64,000 nt of DNA from Candidatus Melainabacteria bacterium (lineage in GTDB: Bacteria > Cyanobacteriota > Vampirovibrionia > Obscuribacterales > Obscuribacteraceae). This document shows, one piece after another, positions 50,841 to 60,261 of this stretch (its first letter is position 1; every line of letters starts with the position of its first letter). The stretch is from the NCBI GenBank assembly GCA_016699165.1, contig CP064963.1:1426001-1490000 (forward strand). The letters are read 5' to 3'. A program made the translations under genes and the position numbers. The notes under the pieces were generated by a model. It worked only from the letters and a program-made list of their open reading frames with translations, searched no databases and had not been told where the DNA came from.

Positions 50841-53072
50841 TCAACCCAAAAACGAATCTGGCAGCAGACGCGCTTCTTCGTCTCCAAGTTCTGGGATTTC
50901 TGTCAGTTCAAATAGTGCCATGCTTTGAGCGGGCACCACAAAGGTAGATCCAGAGCCCCAACAGCTGCTAGATAATTTGGATGTTGTTTCAACTAGTAGA
51001 GTCCAGCTCTTTTTAGCGGCAAGAATGCTTTGCGACATGTTGTGAGTAAGACAAAAATGGTCATCGTGACTTGGTAATTCAAACGGCACGTCGGCAGTGG
51101 AGGCATTGAACAGAATTAAAAGAGAATTACCAGATTCTGAATTAGGATGATTACCTTCAAATATGACACCAAGATGTTTGCGTTTGGCTTCTAGCCAGTC
51201 GGGCTCCATCATTTCGGTGGCATCTTCTTTTAGCCAGACTACTTCCTTGGTTTTTGCTTTGGAAGATTCAACGCTTGTTGATGTTTTAAAGAAAGTTCTG
51301 CGTTGCAAGACAGCCTGGTTGCGTCGGACTTTTGCGACCTGCCCAACAAAATCATAAAAATCGAGATCGTCTGGATCGCTTGCAACATCCCAGCTGGTCC
51401 AGCTTAAATCACTGTCCTGGCAGTAGGCGTTATTATTTCCTTTTTGAGTACGACCAAGAGTATCGCCACCACTTATCATCGGCACTCCGATTGATAATAG
51501 AAGTGTCGCCATAATATTTTTGCGTTGTTTAAGTCGTAGTGCATTCACTTGTGGATCATGAGTAGGTCCTTCAAATCCACAGTTGAAGCTGTTGTTGTGA
51601 TTTTCACCGTCGCGATTATTTTATATATTTGCTTCGTTGTGTTTTGAGTTATAGCTGACTAAATCTTTTAAAGTAAATCCATCGTGACAGGTGACGAAGT
51701 TAATACTTGCGTGAGGGCTTCTGCCTGAGTGTTCGTAAATGTCGCTACTGCCTGTTAGTCTAGTTGCAAGTTCGCCCAGCACACCTGTGTCTCCGCGCCA
51801 GAATCTGCGCACGGTGTCTCTATATTTTCCGTTCCATTCTGTCCAAAGTATGGGGAAGTTTCCAACCTGATATCCACCTTCGCCTAAATCCCAGGGCTCT
51901 GCAATTAGTTTCACCCGCGATATCACCGGATCTTGTTGAATAACATCAAAGAAGGCTGAAAGCTTGTTTACATCATAGAGTTCGCGTGCAAGAGCACTGG
52001 CAAGATCGAATCTGAATCCGTCTACTCGCATTTCTTCGACCCAATAGCGAAGACTATCCATGATGATTTGAATCACATTTGGATGCACCATATTTAGTGT
52101 GTTGCCACATCCGGTGTAATCGACATAATAACGTCTATTCTTTGGATCAGTGCGGTAGTAACTAAGATTGTCTATGCCACGAAAAGACAGAGTCGGTCCC
52201 AGGTGCGAACCTTCTGCGGTGTGGTTATACACTACATCTAGTATCACTTCGATACCGGCGGCATGCAGTGAGCGGACCATGATTTTAAATTCTTGTACTG
52301 CGCTCAAATGCGATGTTCTGCTGGCGAAGCGACTATCGGGAGCAAAGAACGAGAGTGTGTTATAGCCCCAATAGTTAGTGAGATCAGACTCGACAAGGCG
52401 ACGCTCGGATACACGTTGATGCACCGGCATTAATTCTAAAGCGGTAACTCCCAACTTCTTCAAATGATGTATCACAGGCTCAGATGCAAGACCCAAATAG
52501 CTTCCGCGCAAGCCTTCGGGAATAAGCTCATTGAGCTTAGTCATACCTTTTACGTGTGCTTCATAAATGATAGTTTTGTGCCAGGGAACGTCTGGACGCA
52601 CATCGTCGCCCCAATTGAAGGCACCATCCACGACGGCACATAACGGCGCATACGGGGCACTGTCTCTGGTATCGAATGTTTTGTCCGCTTCTTTTATGAC
52701 TTCAGCAATAGTGCTATTTGGAATGACATAACCATGCAACGCGTCATTCCATGTAAGGCGTCTGGCAATAAGCTTGGCATAAGGATCTGTGAGTAATTTA
52801 TGCGGATTAAATCTGTGCCCATCTTCGGGCTCATAAGGACCGTAGACGCGATATCCGTACAGTTGACCTGGATGAACGTCTTTTAGATAACCGTGAAAAA
52901 CGTGGTTATTGTATTCGGGTAACTCGAATTTAATTGTTTCGGCTTTGGCTTCAACTGAGTCAAAAAAGCAAAGTTCCACTTTGGTGGCATGTTCGGAAAA
53001 GATGGCAAAATTTACCCCCATTCCGTCCCAGGTAGCGCCCAATGGATAAGGTTTTCCAGGAAGAATTCTCAT
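50841..53072 (-). pseudogene. glgX: Glycogen debranching enzyme GlgX, interrupted by an in-frame TAA
   Basis: Continuous frame of 743 codons with one TAA at 51623-51621. Upstream (483 residues): the N-terminal beta-sandwich (PYPLGATWDGMGVNFAIFSE), YEAHVKGMT, DVVYNHTAEG, VDGFRFDLASAL (nucleophile Asp), and KLIAEPWD (acid/base Glu). Downstream in the same frame: NNRDGENHNNSF, then NIMATLLLSIGVPMISGGD. At the stop, homologues read NGENNRDG, where this reads NI-stop-NNRDG, so a Glu codon has become TAA, with a second change next to it. GlgX hydrolyses alpha-1,6 branches of phosphorylase-limited glycogen. It is divergent from ppk1. Catalytic residues lie before the stop but the barrel and C-terminal domain are cut. 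Confidence 0.88.
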
Positions 53073-53151
53073 CTCGTCAGTTTGGGCTCATTTGCCTATT
53101 TTGACAAGCGTCTTACGCCCATTATCAGCAGTCATGATTGAAACTTAATTA

Positions 53152-53157
53152 TATAAT
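53152..53157 (+). promoter_or_regulatory. -10 box upstream of ppk1
   Basis: TATAAT at 53152-53157, 67 bases before the ppk1 ATG. No matching -35 is seen at the normal spacing, which would suit activator-dependent expression. Confidence 0.4.
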
Positions 53158-53223
53158 GAGTTCATTTCTTATATGTGGGGGGAAGTATATATTAAGGGCG
53201 TAATTCCAGCGATTTAGTGATTT

Positions 53224-55512
53224 ATGACCCAGACTTCCCAAAACCTTGATTCTGCAGCCGAAATGGACAAACCCGAGGCTTTTGAGCCCGACGACAATTT
53301 AGCTCCCCCCATGATGCCTGCCAATTTGCCGCCGAGCATCAGCGCTCAAACAGGCACCTGGCCCACTCTTCCCAGCTACGTGACCCTGGCTAATCTTAAT
53401 TCGCTCGATGATACTCGTCTTTATGTAAATCGTGAACTGAGCCTGCTTTCATTCCAGCGCCGCGTGCTTGAAGAAGCGCAAGATCCTGCTAATCCGCTGC
53501 TTGAGCGTATTCGTTTTCTATCTATTGTTGGATCTAATTTAGATGAATTTTTCATGGTGCGTGTTGCCGGATTGAAGCGTCAAATCGAGGCTGGCACTCT
53601 GCGCTCTGGTCCTGACGGTCTGAGCCCTTACGAACAATTAGAAGAAATCGGTTCTGAAGTGAATCGAATTCTGGTAGCCTCGCAAGAGTGCTTGATGCAA
53701 GATTTGCTTCCTGCCTTAAAAGAGGAAGGCATTAATATCGTCAAATACGACGAGCTTGAGCCTGAGCAAAAACTCGATATCAAACAATACTTCTTGCACA
53801 AGATTTTCCCAGTGCTCACTCCCATGGCATTCGATCCTGGGCATCCCTTTCCCCATATTTCAAACTTGAGTTTAAACTTAGCTGTATCAGTGCGCAGGGC
53901 TTCTGGTGAAGCGCGCTTTGCTCGTGTGAAGATTCCAGATTCGCTACCACAATTGGTGCCTGTAGCACGCTCGTCAAAACAACTCGTAAGCCAGGTTGGT
54001 GGCACTTCTTCGCAAGGACCCAGACAAGAAACTTATATCTGGCTTCTAGACCTGGTAATGGCAAACTTAGATGCGCTGTTCCCTGGGATGAATATTCTTG
54101 AAACGCATCCGTTTCACGTAACTCGCGATGCTGAAGTCGAGATACAAGAATGGGAAGCGGGCGATTTACTCGAAGTTACCGAAGAAGGCATCAGACAGCG
54201 CCGCTTTGGTGATGTTGTTCGTTTGCAAGTAGACCGCGAAATGCCTGCGCACATCTTAGATATTTTGATGTCTAATCTGCAAATTGAAGCATCGGATGTA
54301 TATCTTGTAGATGGTGCCATTTCACTTAGCAATCTAAAGTATATTGCCAACTTGGATAAGCCGCAGCACAAGTTCCCTCAGTTTGTGCCTTTTGTGCCAA
54401 ATAGTTTGAGTGCAGACACACAAGACGAAGATATTTTTGCTCATATTGCGCGGCGCGATATTTTGTTGCACCATCCTTATGATTCGTTTCAGCCTATAGT
54501 AAGTTTCTTGAATAGAGCAGCACTAGATCCGTCTGTTCTAGCCATCAAAATGACTCTTTATCGAGCTGGCAAAAACTCACCTATAGTCGAAGCCTTGCTT
54601 AGAGCGATGGAGCACGGAAAACAGGTTGCTGTGGTAGTTGAACTGAAAGCACGGTTCGATGAAGAAAGTAATATTGAATGGGCAAGACAACTTGAAGCTG
54701 CAGGCGTTCACGTAGTGTATGGTCTAATTGGTCTCAAAATTCACAGCAAAGTTTTGCTTGTAGTTCGAAGAGTGGGCGATTCAATTAAACGCTTTGTGCA
54801 TTTGAGCACAGGAAATTACAATCCAAACACTGCTTATTTATATTCGGATTTAGGTTTGTTCACTGCCGATGAGCGCATTGCATCCGACGTTTCAGACTTC
54901 TTCAATTATCTAACTGGTTATTCGGCTAAAACCGATTATCAAAAATTACTTGTGGCACCAATCAATTTGCGTGAAAGAATTGAAGGATTAATCCGTCGCG
55001 AAATCGAACTCAAAAAGGCTGGCAAAGCCGGACATATTATTTTGAAAATAAATGCTCTGGTTGATGGTCGTATAATCAAATTATTGTACGAAGCCTCTCA
55101 GGCTGGCGTGCAAATTGATTTACTTATTCGCGGAATTTGTTGCTTGCGCCCAGGCATCAAAGGCGTTTCTGAAAACATCAAAGTAGTCAGTGTTGTGGGA
55201 AGATTCCTCGAACACAGCCGCGTATTCTATTTTAGAAATGGCGGCAACGAAGAAATTTATCTTGGTTCAGCAGACATGATGCCTCGCAACTTAGATAGAC
55301 GCGTAGAAGTTCTATTTCCAGTTGAAGACCCCGGCTTAGCTCGTTACTTGCGCGAAGATGTGCTTGATACTTATCTTTTAGATTCGGCACGGGCTCGTTT
55401 TATGGAGCCCGATGGAATTTATATCAGGCACAACACCGACTCAGACGGTGCGCTTCTAGACTGTCAGCAGCACTTCATCGATCACTGTGCTGATAGCTGG
55501 CCGGATAGGTAG
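53224..55512 (+). CDS. ppk1: Polyphosphate kinase 1
   Basis: 762 residues. N-terminal domain begins LYVNRELSLLSFQRRVLEEA after a ~50-residue disordered extension. SNLDEFFMVRVAGL, then FDPGHPFPHISN and FLNRAALDPSVLAIKMTLYR are typical. The phosphorylated His is in KIHSKVLLVVRR (~507) and the second conserved His in FLEHSRVFYFRNGG (~663); LGSADMMPRNLDRRVEVLFP follows. The enzyme makes polyphosphate from ATP at the membrane. It sits next to glgX, as would suit storage-polymer metabolism. Its last 38 bases overlap the convergent helicase gene. Confidence 0.97.
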   Translation: MTQTSQNLDSAAEMDKPEAFEPDDNLAPPMMPANLPPSISAQTGTWPTLPSYVTLANLNSLDDTRLYVNRELSLLSFQRRVLEEAQDPANPLLERIRFLSIVGSNLDEFFMVRVAGLKRQIEAGTLRSGPDGLSPYEQLEEIGSEVNRILVASQECLMQDLLPALKEEGINIVKYDELEPEQKLDIKQYFLHKIFPVLTPMAFDPGHPFPHISNLSLNLAVSVRRASGEARFARVKIPDSLPQLVPVARSSKQLVSQVGGTSSQGPRQETYIWLLDLVMANLDALFPGMNILETHPFHVTRDAEVEIQEWEAGDLLEVTEEGIRQRRFGDVVRLQVDREMPAHILDILMSNLQIEASDVYLVDGAISLSNLKYIANLDKPQHKFPQFVPFVPNSLSADTQDEDIFAHIARRDILLHHPYDSFQPIVSFLNRAALDPSVLAIKMTLYRAGKNSPIVEALLRAMEHGKQVAVVVELKARFDEESNIEWARQLEAAGVHVVYGLIGLKIHSKVLLVVRRVGDSIKRFVHLSTGNYNPNTAYLYSDLGLFTADERIASDVSDFFNYLTGYSAKTDYQKLLVAPINLRERIEGLIRREIELKKAGKAGHIILKINALVDGRIIKLLYEASQAGVQIDLLIRGICCLRPGIKGVSENIKVVSVVGRFLEHSRVFYFRNGGNEEIYLGSADMMPRNLDRRVEVLFPVEDPGLARYLREDVLDTYLLDSARARFMEPDGIYIRHNTDSDGALLDCQQHFIDHCADSWPDR

Positions 55513-57115
55513 TATCACCCACGGTGCTAACAAGAGTTTCGGGCGTGTCGTAAAAATTGGTGCGTCTTGCAACATCTGAGTGAAGAAAATTCCAGGCTTC
55601 GCTATTGCCTATAATGCACAAATGCTCAGTGGCTCGCGATACCGCCATATACATTATTTGCGCCCGATCTAATTCGCCAAGCATGGCAAACTTATCGTCA
55701 AGATCTAGAATCAAAACTGCTTTGCGCTCGAGTCCTTTAAAACTTGAAATGCGACTGAGCCAGATGTGATTATCCACCCTTGACTTTCTGGTGACAAAAC
55801 GAAGACCATTTTTAAGTCTGGTCTGATATATCTTAGAGAACTTAGGCAGTCTGGGCGTCAACACCACGATATCAGATGCTTTGATATTCTTTTCGTGGAC
55901 CCAATTAGCAATTACAAAAGAAGCTGTTGCTTTCACTTCTTCTTCTGTTTGACACTGAAAATATTCAGGCATCAAATTATGGCGCACTGGTGTGTCTATT
56001 ATTTCAAGCTCGTTTTTGCTCACATAAAATTCTTTTGCCAAAAGACCTAAGTTGCCCTTGCATCGCATGCTCGTCGACAAGTGAGCTGCCGGCTTAAAAT
56101 TTAGATTGCAAAGCAACTTGTTGTCGTCCAAAAACGAATACAATTCGCTCGAACTTGGCTTGAGGCAACTCTTGAGTGCATGCCACCAGTTTTCGTGAAA
56201 CTCTTGAGCTTCGTCTACTATCACCGCATCAAAGCGTAGGCGCTCATCGCGGGCGGTGGCAAGCTTAAGCATTTCGGGAAATTTATCAAGAAAGCTTCTG
56301 GTGTTCCATCCACCCGGAACAGATACTCTTGTAGCCTTTGCAAATCGCAGACAAAGCGCATGGAAAGACGCAACAGTGACACCGGGAACACCATGCAAGA
56401 CTTCGTGCAAATGATCGGCTAGGGGTCGATTAAAACATGTAATCAGCACTTTTTTGTTTTCACTACTCAGTTTTCTTGCTAGTTCCACCGCCACCACAGT
56501 TTTACCCGAGCCCGCACAACCTGTGATGATACCACCTTTCATCAAATAGACTTTATCTAGAGCGGCTTGTTGCGCATTAGTTAATTCAACAGGACTATAA
56601 GTTTTTGAAGTCGGAGCAAAATTGATTACTTGCGATGATTGCGAATTTTGCAAAGTAACTGGTGTCGGACTAAAGTTATAACTGGCATTTCTATAACAAA
56701 GCAGTCGCAGAGCCTGGGTTAAGTATTCCATTTGGCGAGGATTACGCCAGTGTGAAAGCGCTCTATCTTTTAGTTGACGCACTCGCTCGCGACTGATGCC
56801 GTATTTAGTCGATATCCCAGACAAGCGCGCAGGCAAGAATCCATCAAGACCATAATATCTTTCGATGATGGAAAAACGTCTAGAGCCACCTTCAATCGCA
56901 CTCAAACTTTGTTCTATATATTCGATCATCCCCTCTGAGATTCGCCCAATCGATTTCAGTTCGAGCGTTTCAACATCTTGTTTGCTCAAGCCAAGCTCTA
57001 AAATGAGCTTAGCCACTGTTATCTGGCGACGCAAAAGCGCGCTCAGCATTTTCTCAAGACCGACACGTTTTTGTTCAACCAGATAAGACTTTAGAGCTAT
57101 TTGAAACTTCGCCAT
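55475..57115 (-). CDS. UvrD/Rep-like helicase fused to a sigma-region-4-type HTH
   Basis: 546 residues from ATG 57115 (GGAGGG ten bases upstream); an in-frame start at 57157 is less likely. Residues ~60-135 resemble sigma-70 region 4: IIERYYGLDGFLPARLSGIS then YGISRERVRQLKDRALSHWR. The helicase follows: GIITGCAGSGKTVVAVELA (Walker A), VASFHALCLRFAK, FDAVIVDEAQEFHENWW (Walker B, DEAQ), and later ISSFKGLERKAVLILDLDD and MYMAVSRATEHLCII, matching superfamily 1 motifs V-VI. It should move on single-stranded DNA using ATP. The HTH fusion is unusual. The end overlaps ppk1 by 38 bases. Confidence 0.85.
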   Translation of the reverse strand: MAKFQIALKSYLVEQKRVGLEKMLSALLRRQITVAKLILELGLSKQDVETLELKSIGRISEGMIEYIEQSLSAIEGGSRRFSIIERYYGLDGFLPARLSGISTKYGISRERVRQLKDRALSHWRNPRQMEYLTQALRLLCYRNASYNFSPTPVTLQNSQSSQVINFAPTSKTYSPVELTNAQQAALDKVYLMKGGIITGCAGSGKTVVAVELARKLSSENKKVLITCFNRPLADHLHEVLHGVPGVTVASFHALCLRFAKATRVSVPGGWNTRSFLDKFPEMLKLATARDERLRFDAVIVDEAQEFHENWWHALKSCLKPSSSELYSFLDDNKLLCNLNFKPAAHLSTSMRCKGNLGLLAKEFYVSKNELEIIDTPVRHNLMPEYFQCQTEEEVKATASFVIANWVHEKNIKASDIVVLTPRLPKFSKIYQTRLKNGLRFVTRKSRVDNHIWLSRISSFKGLERKAVLILDLDDKFAMLGELDRAQIMYMAVSRATEHLCIIGNSEAWNFLHSDVARRTNFYDTPETLVSTVGDTTYPASYQHSDR

Positions 57116-57212
57116 TATTTTCGCCCTCCGCAGCGCTTGATGCGATACTATGGGCAAAATAGAGTGCTTTCACTGTGCAATTACACAGACAAAAAACCAA
57201 GCGCATTTAAGA

Positions 57213-57218
57213 TATAAT
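57213..57218 (+). promoter_or_regulatory. -10 box that decides the start of the next gene
   Basis: TATAAT at 57213-57218. The first in-frame TTG at 57218 overlaps this box, so translation must start downstream; GTG 57254 with GAGG six bases before it is the best choice. Confidence 0.5.
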
Positions 57219-57253
57219 TGGTTGGTCAAGGCGCTTCATATGTGAGGTCTAGC

Positions 57254-58495
57254 GTGCTCCAGGGCGCAAATAAAGTGAAATTGGGACGGCTTCTAGTCGA
57301 AGCCACTGTGGTCTCGTCAATAGACTTGACCGAGGCGATTCAGGTATCCAAGCGCCTGGGAGTTCCAATCGGACAGGTCTTGATGGTTTCAGGATGCGTC
57401 TCGGAAGCGCAACTGGAAGCGGCCTTGCTTGGTCAGTCGCTCATTAGCCACGGCACAGAGTCGGTAGATAACATCATTAAAGCTCTAAGAGCAGTGAAGT
57501 CCGAAGGCATTTCACTCTACAAAGCACTTGGAACTAAGTTTCACGAATTAGATTCGCCTCGTGGGCGAGAAATTCTTTCGCAACTATTAATTGAAGCGGA
57601 AGTTGTAACTCAAAATCAAATAGATCACGCACTGACTATGAGCTTTGAAGCTGGCATCCCGCTTGGCAAAGCACTTGTGATGGAGGGCATTCTGCCGCCT
57701 TCACTTTTTCCAAGCGTTGTGGGTATCTATAATGAATTGCAATCAGAAAGCATAGATCAACAAACAGCCATAGATCAATTGCAATCGGTTGTGGTGCACT
57801 GGTTTAAAGCTGAAGAATCAATGTCTGCTAAAGGTGACCTTGAAACACAAGAATTCGACATTGACGAAATAAAAGCCAAGTATCAAGCGGCAAGAGAAGC
57901 TGGCGAAGACAATGTCGAAATTGAATTTGCACCTAAGCTAGATGAAGATTATGTCGATGATGAAGATGGCGAATTAGACGAAACTGAAGAATCTGATCAA
58001 GAGTCCGAATCAAAAGTCAAAGCAAAAGCCGTAAGTAAATCCAAGAAAAAGCACTTCAAAAGGTCTACTGATACAAAGAACGAAATCGAACTGAGCGAAG
58101 TCGACATAGATAGCGCCGATATTTCAAACGAAAGCTTTGCCGCTCGTCGTTTAGTCGACATGCTTCAAGACTCAGGCTACTTTTCTGAAACAGAGATAGA
58201 GCGTGCTTGTGAGCAACTTTTCTCCGACCCATTTGCTACATGCAAATTTTTGCTTGAGTTTAATCTAGTAAGCAAAAATATGGTCAACTATTTTCTGACT
58301 CAATATTACATGTATAGCAGTGGTATTTTATCTTACGAAGAAGCTAGCAGCGTGCTTAGACGCAAGCGTGCCAAACAAATGCCTGAATACAAGAGTTCTG
58401 TACTGGAGCGCTATCTGGAAAACAGAAGCGAAATGAAAAAGGGAACTGCCACCAAACTTACAAGCGAGATAGATATCTCTAAGTTAGGCCAATAG
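57254..58495 (+). CDS. MshEN/GspE-N-like helical modules with acidic linker, no ATPase domain
   Basis: 413 residues from GTG 57254. The N-terminal half has two GspE/PilB N-terminal-type units: KLGRLLVEATVVSSIDLTEA with LGVPIGQVLMVSGCVSEAQL, and LLIEAEVVTQNQIDHALTMS with AGIPLGKALVMEGIL. An acidic, Lys/Ser-rich linker (~215-280) leads to a third helical unit (VDMLQDSGYFSETEIERACE). Normal GspE-type proteins have a AAA ATPase after the module; here none is present. In some MshE proteins this module binds cyclic di-GMP. Likely a regulatory adaptor. Related modules are in the proteins at 2639 and 32951. Confidence 0.75.
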   Translation: MLQGANKVKLGRLLVEATVVSSIDLTEAIQVSKRLGVPIGQVLMVSGCVSEAQLEAALLGQSLISHGTESVDNIIKALRAVKSEGISLYKALGTKFHELDSPRGREILSQLLIEAEVVTQNQIDHALTMSFEAGIPLGKALVMEGILPPSLFPSVVGIYNELQSESIDQQTAIDQLQSVVVHWFKAEESMSAKGDLETQEFDIDEIKAKYQAAREAGEDNVEIEFAPKLDEDYVDDEDGELDETEESDQESESKVKAKAVSKSKKKHFKRSTDTKNEIELSEVDIDSADISNESFAARRLVDMLQDSGYFSETEIERACEQLFSDPFATCKFLLEFNLVSKNMVNYFLTQYYMYSSGILSYEEASSVLRRKRAKQMPEYKSSVLERYLENRSEMKKGTATKLTSEIDISKLGQ

Positions 58496-58497
58496 AG

Positions 58498-59607
58498 TTA
58501 CGCCAGTAAATTTCCGCCCAATATTTTATATTTCAATTTTAATGTGCTTTTGTCCCAGATCAGAACATCAGCTAGCATGTTTTTAGCAATCGAACCGACA
58601 CTATCTAGATGCACAGCCTGAGCAGGATTATAGCTTGCCATTTTAATAGCAGTGGCAAAATCGCAAACTTGCCATGTCACCATATTTAATACTGCCTGAT
58701 CGAGTGTAATAGACGATCCGACAAGCCCACCATCTTTGGTGCCTACAGAGGCGATGTCCGTTACTAAAATAATCTTGTCTGGACCTTTTATTTTAAATAT
58801 CAATTTCACCGCGTCAGGACTTAAATGCAGCCCATCTGCAATTATGCAGGCAGTGACATTGTCGTCTAAAAATGTGGCGCCAACTGCACCTGGTGAGCGA
58901 TGATGCAATGGTGGCATGGCATTAAATAAATGAGTGACAAGTTTTACACCCTGTGCAAATGCCCTTTGCGCTTGACTCAAATCGGCATCTGAATGTCCAA
59001 GCGACAATACTATTTTTTGTTGCATCAGCCATTTAAGTGCTTCGCCACTTGGATCTGTTTCGCTTGCAACAGTCATGAGCGATATCTTTTTTAGATCTAC
59101 TTTTTTGACATTGGACAGACTGAGCGCTTTTATGTGCTCGGGTGGATGCACGCCGGGTCGTTTAGACGAGAGAAAAGGACCCTCTAAATGAATTCCAGGC
59201 ATACGTGCCAGGTCTTTTTTATTTGAGTGATCTACATCTTCACCCACGCCGTTTGCGTTCAGAAAAGAAATGTTCTTATTGAGATGTTCGATATCATCAG
59301 TAATGAGTGTCGGCAAGAAGCTTGTCACGCCACATTCAAGCATCTGGCGCCTGAGTTCTATTAACTCAGCTTCACTTGGATCAGCCCACAGATTGCATTT
59401 GGGCGATCCATTAACTTGCAAATCAATCAATCCTGGTGTCACATAACAGTTTGACGCGTCCAAAACTTGAGTATCGCCGTTGCCGGTGCCCAGGTTGCCA
59501 TCGCCAATATCTTCAATGCGTCCATTTTTTATTAAGACGCTTGACATTAACTGAGCGTTATTAGTTACAACCAAACCATTTTTTACAAGCAATGCGTCAG
59601 GGCTCAT
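58498..59607 (-). CDS. nagA: N-acetylglucosamine-6-phosphate deacetylase
   Basis: 369 residues, amidohydrolase fold. VTPGLIDLQVNGSPKCNLWA starts the barrel; IHLEGPFLSSKRPGVHPPEH carries the metal-binding Glu; LSLGHSDADL and VTHLFNAMPPLHHRSPG carry histidine ligands; LVTDIASVG has the catalytic Asp. It converts GlcNAc-6-P to glucosamine-6-P and acetate, directly downstream of the NanE reaction. Converges with the MshEN-module gene with a 2-base gap. No nagB adjoins. Confidence 0.95.
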   Translation of the reverse strand: MSPDALLVKNGLVVTNNAQLMSSVLIKNGRIEDIGDGNLGTGNGDTQVLDASNCYVTPGLIDLQVNGSPKCNLWADPSEAELIELRRQMLECGVTSFLPTLITDDIEHLNKNISFLNANGVGEDVDHSNKKDLARMPGIHLEGPFLSSKRPGVHPPEHIKALSLSNVKKVDLKKISLMTVASETDPSGEALKWLMQQKIVLSLGHSDADLSQAQRAFAQGVKLVTHLFNAMPPLHHRSPGAVGATFLDDNVTACIIADGLHLSPDAVKLIFKIKGPDKIILVTDIASVGTKDGGLVGSSITLDQAVLNMVTWQVCDFATAIKMASYNPAQAVHLDSVGSIAKNMLADVLIWDKSTLKLKYKILGGNLLA

Positions 59608-59700
59608 TGGGTCCTCTATTAGCGGCTCTGTGGCGGTTTTACGTTAGCAAACTTCGGCATAAAAAACAGGTGACCTGCACCTTGCTGCCTGATAGACATA

Positions 59701-59706
59701 TATAAT
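59701..59706 (+). promoter_or_regulatory. -10 box for the coiled-coil gene
   Basis: TATAAT at 59701-59706, about 50 bases before ATG 59756. An in-frame TTG at 59708 adjoins the box and would lie upstream of the transcript start, which supports the ATG. An inverted repeat AGGTG / CACCT with a 5-base spacer lies just upstream (59669-59683 region). Confidence 0.45.
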
Positions 59707-59755
59707 TTTGTGGAATATATTAAGCGGTCACTATAGTGCATCCGTCGAGATTAAC

Positions 59756-60235
59756 ATGTCTTCCGATCCATCACAATCAGCTTCAACTAGTGGATCCACC
59801 AGCATTCAGCAGATGGTCAATAAGATCGTTGAGCTGCAAGACAAGCTCGTCGAGGCACAGGAAAAGAATTTGCTCCTTTCCACTCAATTGCGCGAATTGG
59901 AAATGGCCACGCGCGATTCAGACGATTTAAAAGCCGAGCTTTCCAACCAGACTTCGCTCTTGGCTGACAAAATTAGAGAAAACAAACGCTTGCACCAGGA
60001 CTTATCGCGAGTTTCAACTGCACTTGAGTCAAAACTCAAAGACCTTGAAGAAGTCAAGTCCGCCGTGGTTGATTTGCAGAAAGACCTCAAACAACGAGAA
60101 GCCGAGCGCGATTTGCTCGCCGTAATGCTTACCGAAAAAGAAAAAGAGGGTGCTCGAGCATCCGCTCAAAACACCCCTGATAGTCAAAAGAAAGATCAAG
60201 GCTGGATGAATCCGTTTGCCAAAGGCAAGCAATAA
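59756..60235 (+). CDS. Coiled-coil protein, 159 aa, unknown
   Basis: 159 residues from ATG 59756. After a Ser/Thr-rich start, residues ~18-140 form a continuous heptad coiled coil (MVNKIVELQDKLVEAQEKNL, then LADKIRENKRLHQDLSRVST). The tail is short and basic (MNPFAKGKQ). No signal peptide or membrane segment, so cytoplasmic. It is 26 bases before the MeaB gene, so they may be co-transcribed, but no functional link is obvious. It could be a structural or scaffold protein. Confidence 0.7.
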   Translation: MSSDPSQSASTSGSTSIQQMVNKIVELQDKLVEAQEKNLLLSTQLRELEMATRDSDDLKAELSNQTSLLADKIRENKRLHQDLSRVSTALESKLKDLEEVKSAVVDLQKDLKQREAERDLLAVMLTEKEKEGARASAQNTPDSQKKDQGWMNPFAKGKQ

Positions 60236-60261
60236 TTTTGAGCAAAAATCAATATTTATAG

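Noticed and set aside
57218..57253. Upstream TTG start for the MshEN-module gene
   Set aside because: It overlaps the TATAAT box, so it would not be in the transcript; GTG 57254 has a proper ribosome-binding site.
59708..59755. Upstream TTG start for the coiled-coil gene
   Set aside because: It directly follows the -10 box, before the expected transcript start.
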